Source: Flavobacterium limnophilum (lineage in GTDB: Bacteria > Bacteroidota > Bacteroidia > Flavobacteriales > Flavobacteriaceae). From it: a stretch of 64,000 nt of DNA. How positions within the stretch are numbered: the first letter of the stretch is position 1; every line of letters starts with the position of its first letter. The notes beneath the pieces were generated by a model, which worked only from the letters and a program-made list of their open reading frames with translations, was not told the DNA's origin and made no database searches. The stretch lies in contig NZ_CP114289.2 in NCBI RefSeq assembly GCF_027111315.2, positions 3,782,001-3,846,000 on the forward strand, read 5' to 3'. This document shows positions 45,300 through 53,315 of this stretch, in pieces. The translations under genes were made by a program, and so were the position numbers.

Positions 45300-45815
45300 T
45301 TAAGTTCTTGGAGGATAAACTCCTTGAAGGGCTATGCAAAAATACATCGTCAAATAAGGCATCATGTTGTTATGAGGCTGATCTCCTCCAGCAGGAGCAA
45401 GCGAAGAATCTGCCATTGCAGTTGACGGAGTGCCCGTAGAATAAATCTTTACAGGATTACCTCGGCCTAAACTGTTGGCTGATGGGACAGTAGATTGCGA
45501 ATTTAAGTTGGCAGCATTTAAGTTGTGACTATGAGAAGGTATTTCTGACTCTAGCAAAGATACAGTTTCAACACCACCAGTTTCTCCCAAATCATGCAAT
45601 GATAATCCTGGACCTTGGCCAGGGTGCATAGGTGTCCTGCCTTGCAAATTAGGTAATGCAAAGTTCGATTTTCCGTCACCGCCATAAGTTGTGCCCAATA
45701 ACGAAAAAAGTGCTGTGTTTTGAGATAGAGGTAAAAGTTGACCATCGCACCAAGCCCAACCTCTTGGGACAAAGTTAAATGGGAATATGCGTATTTCGGC
45801 CACAAATGGATCCAT
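45300..45815 (-). CDS. Phage-tail-collar (MdpB-like) protein 1
   Basis: A 171-residue tail-collar domain protein: FVAEIRIFPFNFVPRGWAWC, then GQLLPLSQNTALFSLLGTTY, GGDGKSNFALPNLQGRTPMH and a C-terminal HNNMMPYLTMYFCIALQG. These match microcystin-dependent-protein (MdpB)-like collar proteins. Its two downstream paralogues share the same block order. No signal peptide is seen. With no other phage genes nearby, a non-phage role is likely. Confidence 0.88.
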   Translation of the reverse strand: MDPFVAEIRIFPFNFVPRGWAWCDGQLLPLSQNTALFSLLGTTYGGDGKSNFALPNLQGRTPMHPGQGPGLSLHDLGETGGVETVSLLESEIPSHSHNLNAANLNSQSTVPSANSLGRGNPVKIYSTGTPSTAMADSSLAPAGGDQPHNNMMPYLTMYFCIALQGVYPPRT

Positions 45816-45864
45816 AATATTTTATTTTTTGGTGTTTAAAAATTTAAAGAACGCTAGATTTATA

Positions 45865-46371
45865 TTACGTTGGAGATGGAAATATTCCAAATAATGAAAT
45901 TATAAAATCTACACACAAATAAGGTTGAAAATTAGTATGGGGCTGACTACCACCAACCGCAGTTATTGAATTATTAGCTAACGCTACACTTGTGTTTGTT
46001 GCAGCATATATTTTATTACCGGTTGCCGTACTACTCAATAAATTATTACCAGGGTTTCCGCTGTTAGCTAAATTATTAGAAGCCAATAACGGATGAGAAT
46101 GGCTAGGAATCTGACTAGAAGTTAGGGTTACTTCTTCAACTCCACCAGTTTCGGCAAGAATAAATCCATTTCCTTGATGTATTGGAATGCGACCCCGTAA
46201 ATCAGGTAAAGAAAAAGTTTCTTGACCATCACCACCATAAGTAGTTCCGATTAATTGAAATAATGTTTCATTTTCAGAAATAGGAAGAAGCTGTCCTTCA
46301 CAAAACATCCATCCTGCAGGAGCAAAATTTCCGGCAAACATTCTGATTTCACCAACGTAAGGTTGTGCCAT
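45865..46371 (-). CDS. Phage-tail-collar (MdpB-like) protein 2
   Basis: A 168-residue paralogue: YVGEIRMFAGNFAPAGWMFC, then GQLLPISENETLFQLIGTTY, GGDGQETFSLPDLRGRIPIH and HTNFQPYLCVDFIISLFG. The Asn/Ser/Ala-rich middle is the most divergent part among the three. No signal peptide is visible. It lies 21 bp from the third copy, in an operon. Confidence 0.88.
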   Translation of the reverse strand: MAQPYVGEIRMFAGNFAPAGWMFCEGQLLPISENETLFQLIGTTYGGDGQETFSLPDLRGRIPIHQGNGFILAETGGVEEVTLTSSQIPSHSHPLLASNNLANSGNPGNNLLSSTATGNKIYAATNTSVALANNSITAVGGSQPHTNFQPYLCVDFIISLFGIFPSPT

Positions 46372-46392
46372 AGTTGTAACTTTTTAGAATTA

Positions 46393-46899
46393 TTAATTAG
46401 GGGAGGGAAAAACTCCTTGTAAAGCGATGCAAAAATTCAAGGTTAAAAAAGGTTGCATATTCAAATGAGCCTGACTTCCGCCTGTATTTGAAACCGATGT
46501 CGGATTTAATACCACTAGATTATTAGGATTTCCGTATGCTTGATTAGGAGCTGTATTTCCTAATGCAGTCATACTCGTAGGAATGTTAGTTGTTACTGCT
46601 TGAGACGTTCCTTTAAGAATGTGTGTGTGCGTGGGCATTTCGGCTATGGTTAATGTATGAGCTTGTTCCCCTCCTCGTTCCCCCAGTGTATGACCATTTC
46701 CAACATGAATTGGCGTTCTTCCTCTTAAATCAGGCAAGGCAAAATTTACTCTTCCATCGCCACCAAAAGTAGTACCTAATAAGGAAAACAAAGCCTGGTT
46801 TTGGTTTATGGGCAATAATTGTCCATTACACAATGCCCATCCTTTTGGAGCAAAGCTAAAAGACATAATTCTTGTTTCAGATAAAAACGGTTCTGCCAT
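46393..46899 (-). CDS. Phage-tail-collar (MdpB-like) protein 3
   Basis: A 168-residue paralogue, first transcribed of the three: FLSETRIMSFSFAPKGWALC, GQLLPINQNQALFSLLGTTF, GGDGRVNFALPDLRGRTPIH, HLNMQPFLTLNFCIALQG. It is the copy next to the Tat-signal gene (44-bp gap). Three diverged copies in a row suggest distinct subunits of one structure instead of dosage. Confidence 0.88.
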   Translation of the reverse strand: MAEPFLSETRIMSFSFAPKGWALCNGQLLPINQNQALFSLLGTTFGGDGRVNFALPDLRGRTPIHVGNGHTLGERGGEQAHTLTIAEMPTHTHILKGTSQAVTTNIPTSMTALGNTAPNQAYGNPNNLVVLNPTSVSNTGGSQAHLNMQPFLTLNFCIALQGVFPSPN

Positions 46900-46942
46900 A
46901 ATGAGACTATTTTAGATGTTTATTATTTTTTTAGATGTTTTA

Positions 46943-47608
46943 TTAAACCAGTATAGAACTTACTGATAGAGTATGTTGGGAAACAATTTCTTTTTCGTAA
47001 ACTATCGTATTCCTTTCTTTGACAATTATTATCGTTGAGGTTTTTTCTGTGGATAAAATTGTTTTTAGAGAAACGCTTCCCCTATTGGTTTCAAAACCGT
47101 ATGGATCAAATTTTTGAATTGGGGCAGGAAATAAATAAAGGGACAAATCCACATTCTTGTTGTTGATTTGTAGTTCTTTCATGGCAATATTTATGGCTTC
47201 CAAATCAAATCCGGACAATGATTTTAATGTTTTCCATTCTCCATTTGAGTTTTTTCCAAAACATAACAAAACAGCATCTAATTTCCCTGCACCAGCAACA
47301 TGAAGATGCATCGGAAACATTTTCAAATGACCGTCTTGAGAATTATAACAAAAATTACTTGAAGATTCATAACCGTTTTCTTTCCAACTTACAATTGCTT
47401 TATTATAACAATCTAAAAGAGTTTGATCTAAAAGAAAAGCATCTGAATGTGTTGATTTAGAAAATTTCGATAAAATATTTTCTTCTTCTCTGTCTGAATC
47501 CAAAAAACTAGTGAGGGTGTTTTGCCCAAGAAGCGAGCCGCAAAGTAGGGTTGCAGTACTTACAAATCCAACATTTTTAATGAAATTTCTACGTGTTAAA
47601 TCAATCAT
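46943..47608 (-). CDS. Twin-arginine-signal exported protein, unknown function
   Basis: A 221-residue protein with a clear Tat signal (DLTRRNFIKNVGFVSTATLL: T-R-R-x-F-I-K), so it should be exported folded. The mature part (QTLLDCYNKAIVSWKENGYE, then LKMFPMHLHVAGAGKLDAVL) has no family I recognise. It is the first gene of the same-direction group 47608-44467 that includes the three collar proteins. tatA follows upstream at 47852-48034, also on the minus strand. Confidence 0.75.
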   Translation of the reverse strand: MIDLTRRNFIKNVGFVSTATLLCGSLLGQNTLTSFLDSDREEENILSKFSKSTHSDAFLLDQTLLDCYNKAIVSWKENGYESSSNFCYNSQDGHLKMFPMHLHVAGAGKLDAVLLCFGKNSNGEWKTLKSLSGFDLEAINIAMKELQINNKNVDLSLYLFPAPIQKFDPYGFETNRGSVSLKTILSTEKTSTIIIVKERNTIVYEKEIVSQHTLSVSSILV

Positions 47609-47780
47609 AGAGTAATGGTTTTTAGTAAAAAATTTCGTTAAAACTACTAAAAACCATAGTACATAAAATATTTTAATCTACGAATTACAAAAAAAGACGA
47701 TAAACTCCTTAATAAACGATGTTTTTTTAAGAAAAAACTACAAAATAACAAACAAGGCCATGGTTGGTTTCATAAAACAA

Positions 47781-47825
47781 AAATTCCAAACCCCAAGGAA
47801 ATAAATCACTTGAAGTTTGGAATTT
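47781..47825 (-). terminator. Terminator after tatA
   Basis: A 17-base arm AAATTCCAAACCCCAAG (47781-47797) pairs imperfectly with CTTGAAGTTTGGAATTT (47809-47825). The minus strand ends in a T-rich stretch. It separates tatA from the Tat-signal gene, so the two are probably separate transcripts. Confidence 0.7.
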
Positions 47826-47851
47826 TTTTACCGTTGAAATTTAAAGAAAAT

Positions 47852-48034
47852 TTATTCTTTTGTTTCTTCTTTTGTTTCTTTTTTTTCCGCTGGTTGGTCG
47901 TCTTTAGCAGCATTTTTGAATTCTTTAATTCCACTACCCAAACCTTTCATTAATTCTGGAATTTTTTTACCTCCAAAAAGTAATAAAACAATTGCTAAAA
48001 TAACAAGGATTTCCGTTACACCTAAACTTCCCAT
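47852..48034 (-). CDS. tatA: Twin-arginine translocase subunit TatA/TatE
   Basis: A 60-residue TatA: one membrane helix ([20 protein letters not shown], with the conserved FG hinge) followed by an amphipathic helix ([18 protein letters not shown]) and an acidic/lysine tail. TatA forms the pore-like oligomer of the Tat pathway in the cytoplasmic membrane. tatC is not in the window. A Tat-signal protein is encoded immediately downstream. Confidence 0.95.
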   Translation of the reverse strand: MGSLGVTEILVILAIVLLLFGGKKIPELMKGLGSGIKEFKNAAKDDQPAEKKETKEETKE

Positions 48035-48191
48035 GATTAAAATAATTTATTGCCGAAGCAAATTTGTAATAATTCGTGGGGGCAAAGGTATATAGAATTC
48101 CCTAACATAAATTCATTTGAAGTTAATTATTTAGCATCAAAAGAGTTAAAAATTTCGTAAAATAAATAAATCATCAGGAATGGCAACGGTT

Positions 48192-48441
48192 GAATTGGCT
48201 GCAGGGCATTCGCTTTTAAAAGTTTCCGCCACGACCCGAGTCCCGATAATTGTCGGGACGAATAGGCGAAGCAATTACACTAATAACACGAATTACAATT
48301 AGTTTTTAATTGCACAAATTCTTAAAAATAGATAAAATTCGTGCAATTCAATTTTAAATTTTGATAAAAATTAGTGACAATTAGTGTAATTCGTGGCTAA
48401 CTTTATTTTTCTTTTTAAAAGCGAATGCCCCGAATTGGCTG
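48192..48441. mobile_element. MITE-like element: 18-bp terminal inverted repeats flanked by 10-bp direct repeats
   Basis: GGGCATTCGCTTTTAAAA at 48204-48221 is the exact reverse complement of 48413-48430. GAATTGGCTG occurs directly outside both ends (48192-48201 and 48432-48441), like a target duplication. The 190-bp interior has a hairpin (GTCCCGA/TCGGGAC near 48240-48258) and AT-rich words of the ACGAATTACA/TGTAATTCGTGG type in opposite orientations. No ORF fits inside. It therefore looks non-autonomous. It occupies most of the 455-bp gap 48035-48489, next to the promoter of the following gene. Confidence 0.75.
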
Positions 48442-48464
48442 GTAATATCAAAGATATAAATTAT

Positions 48465-48472
48465 TATATTTG
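48465..48472 (+). promoter_or_regulatory. -7 promoter element, next to the MITE-like element
   Basis: TATATTTG matches TAnnTTTG, 17 bp before the ATG at 48490 and 24 bp beyond the right direct repeat of the inserted element. The only upstream TTG lies within the direct repeat, with a 27-bp spacer that is longer than usual. Confidence 0.5.
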
Positions 48473-48489
48473 TATCATAAACGCAAAAT

Positions 48490-48993
48490 ATGTCTGAAAA
48501 GAGGCTTAAAAGAAGAAAACTCATCAATAAATTATTCTTAAAAAACCGATTGGTTATTTTGAATGAGGATACTTTTGAAGAAATTTTTTCCTTCAAATTG
48601 AATCTAATGAATGTTTTTGTGGCGGCAACCTTGGGAGCCATTTTACTGATTTCCTTTACCACCGTAATCATTGCTTTCACCCCATTGCGCGAGTTTATTC
48701 CAGGATATTCTTCTTCCAAATTAAAAAGAGACGCCACCGAATTGGCCCTGAAATCCGATTCCTTGACCACGGCTTTAAAGAAAAACGAAGCCTACATCAA
48801 ATCCATCCAAAAAGTATTGACCGGCGAACTCGAATATGCCAAATTCAACAAAGATTCCATTCTTGCCACAGCCGATGAAGCACCATCCCAAGTTGATCTA
48901 TCTGCTTCAGAAGAAGAATTAGAATTAAGAAAAGAGGTAGCCACAGAAGAAAAAAATTCAAAATCCAACGCATCGAAAGCGAAAAAAAAATAA
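48490..48993 (+). CDS. Single-pass membrane protein, unknown function
   Basis: A 167-residue protein: a basic N-terminus (SEKRLKRRKLINKLFLKNR), one membrane helix (~residues 44-66, VFVAATLGAILLISFTTVII), a helical periplasmic region (~75-115) and a lysine-rich tail (NASKAKKK). It resembles the N-terminal part of larger flavobacterial M23-peptidase-like membrane proteins, but no peptidase domain follows, so it may be a shortened relative. The GH3 gene starts 10 bp after its stop. Confidence 0.6.
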   Translation: MSEKRLKRRKLINKLFLKNRLVILNEDTFEEIFSFKLNLMNVFVAATLGAILLISFTTVIIAFTPLREFIPGYSSSKLKRDATELALKSDSLTTALKKNEAYIKSIQKVLTGELEYAKFNKDSILATADEAPSQVDLSASEEELELRKEVATEEKNSKSNASKAKKK

Positions 48994-49003
48994 AACCCTT
49001 ATA

Positions 49004-50494
49004 ATGTCTTTAAAACCTTTTTTTGCTAAACTTTTTGCACAAAAAATCTATCGGAAAACACAGCTTTGGGCAACCAATCCAACGAAAACCCAGCAGCGAG
49101 TTTTCGAGGATTTAATTCGTCAAGCTAGAAATACCCAATTTGGGATTGACCATCATTTCGACCAAATAAAAACGTTTGAAGACTTTTCGAGAAACGTCCC
49201 CGTTCGGGATTACGAAGGTCTGAAATCATACGTCGATAAAGTGGTGAAAGGCGAGGAGAACATTCTCTGGAAAGGCAAACCGCTTTATTTTGCCAAAACT
49301 TCAGGAACCACTTCGGGAGCCAAATACATTCCGCTAACCAAGGAATCGATGCCCTTTCACATAGAAGCCGCACGAAACGCCATTCTGCATTACATTCACG
49401 AAACCGGAAACGCCGATTTTGTCGATGGAAAAATGATTTTTCTGCAGGGAAGCCCCATTCTTGAAGAAAAGAACGGCGTAAAACTGGGAAGATTGTCAGG
49501 AATCGTGGCACATTTTGTTCCCAAATATTTGCAAAAAAACCGAATGCCTTCTTGGGAAACCAATTGCATCGAGGACTGGGAAACCAAGGTAAATGCCATT
49601 GTCGAAGAAACTTTTGACCAAGATATGACCGTGATTTCCGGGATTCCGTCTTGGGTGCAAATGTATTTCGAAAAATTGCATCAAAAAGGAGGAAAGCCCG
49701 TGGGCGAAATCTTCAAAAACTTCAATTTGTTCATTTATGGAGGCGTTAACTATGAACCCTATCGAGCCAAATTCGAAAACTTGATTGGACGAAAAGTGGA
49801 CAGCATAGAATTATTCCCCGCTTCGGAAGGGTTTTTTGCCTACCAAGACTCACAAAAAGAAAAAGGAATGTTGCTATTATTGAACTCCGGAATTTTCTAC
49901 GAATTCATCAAAAGCGACGAGTTTTATACCGAAAATCCCAAAAGACACACCATTGGCGAAGTCGAATTGGGCGTGAATTATGTGTTGATTATTTCGACCA
50001 ATGCCGGACTTTGGGGTTACAACATTGGCGACACTGTCCAGTTTACGAGTTTGAAACCCTATCGAGTTATCGTTTCGGGAAGAATCAAACATTACATCTC
50101 GGCTTTTGGTGAACACGTCATTGGAAAAGAGGTAGAAAGTGCTTTGCAGGAAGCCATTATTGGAACCAACATTCGCATCAACGAATTTACGGTTGCGCCA
50201 CAAATTACGCCAAACGAAGGTTTGCCATATCATGAATGGTTCATCGAATTTGAAAACGAACCTGAATATCCAGAAGCTTTTGCAGAAGCTTTGGACAATG
50301 CGATGCGTAAACAAAATATCTACTACGATGATTTGATTGTGGGCAAAGTATTGCGAAAATTGGTTGTCACAAAAGTGGCCAAAAACGGCTTTCAGGACTA
50401 TATGAAATCCATTGGAAAACTGGGCGGACAAAACAAGATTCCAAGGTTGAGCAATGATAGAAAGATTGTGGATGAATTGGTTACATTGATTTAA
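49004..50494 (+). CDS. GH3 auxin-responsive-promoter family acyl-acid-amido-synthetase-like protein
   Basis: A 496-residue GH3-superfamily adenylating enzyme of the ANL type. Motifs: YFAKTSGTTSGAKYIPLTKE (phosphate-binding loop), LFIYGGVNYEPYRAKFENLI and SIELFPASEGFFAYQD, then VNYVLIISTNAGLWGYNIGD. Plant GH3 proteins conjugate amino acids to hormones; bacterial members are of unknown substrate. It follows the single-pass membrane protein gene by 10 bp, and the two are probably cotranscribed. Confidence 0.88.
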   Translation: MSLKPFFAKLFAQKIYRKTQLWATNPTKTQQRVFEDLIRQARNTQFGIDHHFDQIKTFEDFSRNVPVRDYEGLKSYVDKVVKGEENILWKGKPLYFAKTSGTTSGAKYIPLTKESMPFHIEAARNAILHYIHETGNADFVDGKMIFLQGSPILEEKNGVKLGRLSGIVAHFVPKYLQKNRMPSWETNCIEDWETKVNAIVEETFDQDMTVISGIPSWVQMYFEKLHQKGGKPVGEIFKNFNLFIYGGVNYEPYRAKFENLIGRKVDSIELFPASEGFFAYQDSQKEKGMLLLLNSGIFYEFIKSDEFYTENPKRHTIGEVELGVNYVLIISTNAGLWGYNIGDTVQFTSLKPYRVIVSGRIKHYISAFGEHVIGKEVESALQEAIIGTNIRINEFTVAPQITPNEGLPYHEWFIEFENEPEYPEAFAEALDNAMRKQNIYYDDLIVGKVLRKLVVTKVAKNGFQDYMKSIGKLGGQNKIPRLSNDRKIVDELVTLI

Positions 50495-50555
50495 AATCGA
50501 AAATTTATTCCTCTTTGTAAATAACAAATATTACTTTTATAAAAAAGTTTCAAAA

Positions 50556-51758
50556 ATGAAAATCGAGAAAATAAGAATAAAAAATTTCAAAGTTTACCAA
50601 GATACCGAAATAAGAGATTTACCAAATATGTGTGTCTTTCTCGGAGCAAATGGAGCAGGAAAATCTACACTTTTTGAAGTATTCGGTTTTTTGAGTGATG
50701 CCCTTAAAAGTAATGTAAAAACAGCACTCAATAAAAGGGGTGGGTATAAAGAAGTTTATTCAAGAAATGGAGTTGGAGATATTGAAATTGAAATAAAGTT
50801 TAGAAATCCTGATGTTGATGGTAAAAAACAACCTCTGATAACCTACGAGTTATCTGTTTGTTTAGGAAAAACTAATATGCCAGTAGTTTCTAAAGAAGTT
50901 TTAAGCTACAGAAGAGGAAATAGAGGAAGGCCTTATCGTTTTTTAGAATTCACTTATGGAAAAGGAAATGCAATTGTAAATGAAAGTGAATTTGAAACCG
51001 CTAAGCAAGAATTTAAAGAGCAAAGAGAGGAACAAACTTTGGATAGTCCAGATATTTTAGCCATAAAAGGACTAGGACAATTTCAAAAATTTAATGCTAT
51101 TAGTTCATTTAGAAGATTATTGGAAAACTGGTATGTTTCTAATTTTCAAATTCAAGCGGCTCAAAATATTGAAGATACAGGTTTGAGCGAGCATTTATCA
51201 ACTACAGGAGATAATTTAGCTCAAGTTACCAAATATATATATGAAAATTATCCAGACACTTTTCAAAAGATTTTAGATAAAATGAAAGAAAGAGTTCCTG
51301 GAATTGACAAAGTAGAAGCGAAAGAAACAATTGATGGTAGAATTGTTTTGCAATTTAGCGACGGCAGTTTTAAAGACCCTTTTATATCTCGATTCGTTTC
51401 GGATGGCACTATTAAAATGTTTGCTTATTTGGTTTTACTCAATGATCCTAAGCCACACCCATTACTATGTATTGAAGAACCTGAAAATTATTTGCATCCT
51501 GAACTATTGATTGAATTAGCTGAAGAATTTAGAGATTATGCTAATAGAGGTGGGCAAGTATTTATATCTTCACATTCACCAGATTTTGTGAATGCCTTAG
51601 AATTAGATGAACTTTTTTGGTTGAATAAAGACAAGGGTTTTACAAGTATAAAAAGAGCTTCAGATGATGAGGCAATATCCAGTTTATTTAAAGATGGTGA
51701 TAAATTGGGGTATTTATGGAAACAAGGGTATTTTATCGGGAGTGGACCTAAAAATTAG
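50556..51758 (+). CDS. AAA/ABC-type ATPase (AAA_21 / COG4637-like), first gene of a two-gene module
   Basis: A 400-residue SMC/RecF-like ATPase. Walker A G30ANGAGKST is near the N-terminus, a signature-like VSDGTIKM is at ~residue 286, Walker B LLCIEEPENYLHP follows near ~305, and the H-loop segment FISSHSPDF is after it. A middle insertion (~120-240) replaces the long coiled coil of RecN-type proteins. This looks like the ATPase of split OLD/PARIS/Gabija-like modules. Its partner, a DUF4276 protein, starts 3 bp after the stop. Confidence 0.88.
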   Translation: MKIEKIRIKNFKVYQDTEIRDLPNMCVFLGANGAGKSTLFEVFGFLSDALKSNVKTALNKRGGYKEVYSRNGVGDIEIEIKFRNPDVDGKKQPLITYELSVCLGKTNMPVVSKEVLSYRRGNRGRPYRFLEFTYGKGNAIVNESEFETAKQEFKEQREEQTLDSPDILAIKGLGQFQKFNAISSFRRLLENWYVSNFQIQAAQNIEDTGLSEHLSTTGDNLAQVTKYIYENYPDTFQKILDKMKERVPGIDKVEAKETIDGRIVLQFSDGSFKDPFISRFVSDGTIKMFAYLVLLNDPKPHPLLCIEEPENYLHPELLIELAEEFRDYANRGGQVFISSHSPDFVNALELDELFWLNKDKGFTSIKRASDDEAISSLFKDGDKLGYLWKQGYFIGSGPKN

Positions 51759-51761
51759 TTT

Positions 51762-52343
51762 ATGGCAAGAATAGAAATATTAGTCGAAGAACCATCAATG
51801 AAAGAATTTTTAACCATTTTATTACCAAATGTTCTTAATAATCAATGGAACCTGAATGAAAATTACTTTATTAGAAGTTTTGAAGGTAAAAGTGATTTAC
51901 AGAAAAATATACCATCTAAAGTAAAATTTTTAAGTAATTGGAATCACGAAGCAGTTGGGGTTGTTATTATGCAAGATCAAGACAGTTCGGATTGTAAAAT
52001 TCTTAAACAAAAACTTATAAATATTTGTGACCAAAATGGGAATTGTCCTAAATTAGTTAGGATAATTTGTAGAGAGCTTGAGTCTTGGTATCTTGGTGAT
52101 TTTTTGGCCGTAAACAAAGCCTATCCAAGTTTTAAACATCAAAATTATATACACCGGTCAAAATTTAGAATTCCAGATAATTGTAATGCTTTTGACGAGT
52201 TAAAAAAAATACTTCCTGAATTTCAAAAAGTTGGCGGAGCAAAAAAAATTGCTCCATTTATTGCCATAAGCGAAAATAAATCTGAAAGTTTTAAACAAAC
52301 AATTACAGGTTTAATACGGTTTTTTGAAAGCGTAAAAGATTAA
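51762..52343 (+). CDS. DUF4276 (Toprim-like) protein, partner of the ATPase
   Basis: A 193-residue protein. The first strand IEILVEEPSMKEFL carries the invariant-type glutamate of Toprim folds, and VVIMQDQDSSD carries the DxD pair. RIICRELESWYLGDF is a typical DUF4276 block. Toprim proteins in comparable modules are nucleases, so the pair may act on DNA or tRNA; this is not shown. It starts 3 bp after the ATPase stop, a strict two-gene unit. Confidence 0.85.
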   Translation: MARIEILVEEPSMKEFLTILLPNVLNNQWNLNENYFIRSFEGKSDLQKNIPSKVKFLSNWNHEAVGVVIMQDQDSSDCKILKQKLINICDQNGNCPKLVRIICRELESWYLGDFLAVNKAYPSFKHQNYIHRSKFRIPDNCNAFDELKKILPEFQKVGGAKKIAPFIAISENKSESFKQTITGLIRFFESVKD

Positions 52344-52405
52344 AATAGTCGATGATACTAATCGGAATTTTTTTGGGTTTGCTACAAAGAGAGAATAGAA
52401 CAAAG

Positions 52406-53272
52406 ATGGAGAAGAGACTTTTTTTAGCATTGGTTTTGGTTACATTTTCTCTTTCGGCACAGATAAAAGGAGTTGTAAAAGACAGCCTTTCCGGAAAACC
52501 AATTCCCTATGTCAATATTTGGGTTCAGAACGAAAATATTGGATCAACTTCAGAGGAAAATGGCACTTTTTTCATCAATACAACCGCAAAAGGGAAGAAA
52601 TTGATTTTTTCTACACTTGGCTACGAAAAGAAAATCATCAAGGCTTCGGAAGCTTCGATAGTGAATTTGAAACCAACGGCTTATTCACTTGAAGAGGTCG
52701 TGATTTCAAAAAGCATTGGAACCAAAAGTGTTGAAATTGGCAAAACCAAAAACGGAATGTATCAAGCATTTGATAACGGTCCAAAGATCGACACTAAATT
52801 TTTTCCTTATTCGTCTTCCTATAAAAAGACAAAATATTTAAAGCAGGTTACCATTTATACCGACAGCAGGATTGAAGACGCCATCATTAAAATTCATTTT
52901 TACAACCTGGATTCCAATGGTTTTCCTGCCGATGAATTGCTGGACAAAGACTTTGTCGTAACGGTCAAGAAAGGAACAAGAATCAACCGATTTGATTTGA
53001 CGAAATTCAATTTAAAATTTCCAAAAAACGGTCTTTTTGTTGGATTCGAAAAATTAATGATAGAAAAGAACAAAACCGAAAAAACCATCACCGATTTGAA
53101 TACCAATATAACTCAAGTACAAAAAACGTATTTTCCCTTCATTTTGTACAATTATGTGGAAAGGGAATTTTTATATACTTTTTCGGGCGGAAAATGGAAC
53201 CGCCAAGCAAATCAGAATTCTGAAAAAATGATGATAAATGAGCCATTGATAACGCTAATTTTATCTAACTAA
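52406..53272 (+). CDS. Exported carboxypeptidase-regulatory-like domain protein
   Basis: A 288-residue protein with a signal peptide (MEKRLFLALVLVTFSLSAQ) and a CarboxypepD_reg-like beta-sandwich (~22-95: IKGVVKDSLSGKPIPYVNIW, then GTFFIN). A C-terminal beta-rich region of unknown type follows (YVEREFLYTFSGGKWNRQ). The N-terminal domain is the one found at the start of many TonB-dependent receptors, but no barrel follows. The start at 52406 begins the signal peptide; the upstream ATG at 52352 would add 18 unrelated residues. Confidence 0.75.
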   Translation: MEKRLFLALVLVTFSLSAQIKGVVKDSLSGKPIPYVNIWVQNENIGSTSEENGTFFINTTAKGKKLIFSTLGYEKKIIKASEASIVNLKPTAYSLEEVVISKSIGTKSVEIGKTKNGMYQAFDNGPKIDTKFFPYSSSYKKTKYLKQVTIYTDSRIEDAIIKIHFYNLDSNGFPADELLDKDFVVTVKKGTRINRFDLTKFNLKFPKNGLFVGFEKLMIEKNKTEKTITDLNTNITQVQKTYFPFILYNYVEREFLYTFSGGKWNRQANQNSEKMMINEPLITLILSN

Positions 53273-53285
53273 ATTATTAAAACCA

Positions 53286-53293
53286 TACATTTG
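53286..53293 (+). promoter_or_regulatory. -7 promoter element of the DUF6909 gene
   Basis: TACATTTG matches TAnnTTTG and is 22 bp before the ATG at 53316. Confidence 0.5.
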
Positions 53294-53315
53294 TAATGTT
53301 ACAAAGTAGAATTTT

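Noticed and set aside
44467..47608. Tail-collar genes taken as a prophage
   Set aside because: No capsid, terminase, portal, sheath or integrase genes are present; MdpB-like collar genes occur outside phages.
48381..48770. Minus-strand frame of 129 codons opposite the single-pass membrane protein gene
   Set aside because: It overlaps the promoter and gene on the plus strand and has no family features; a shadow frame.
49877..50527. Antisense 216-codon frame within the GH3 gene
   Set aside because: It is opposite a well-supported family gene and has no recognisable motif.
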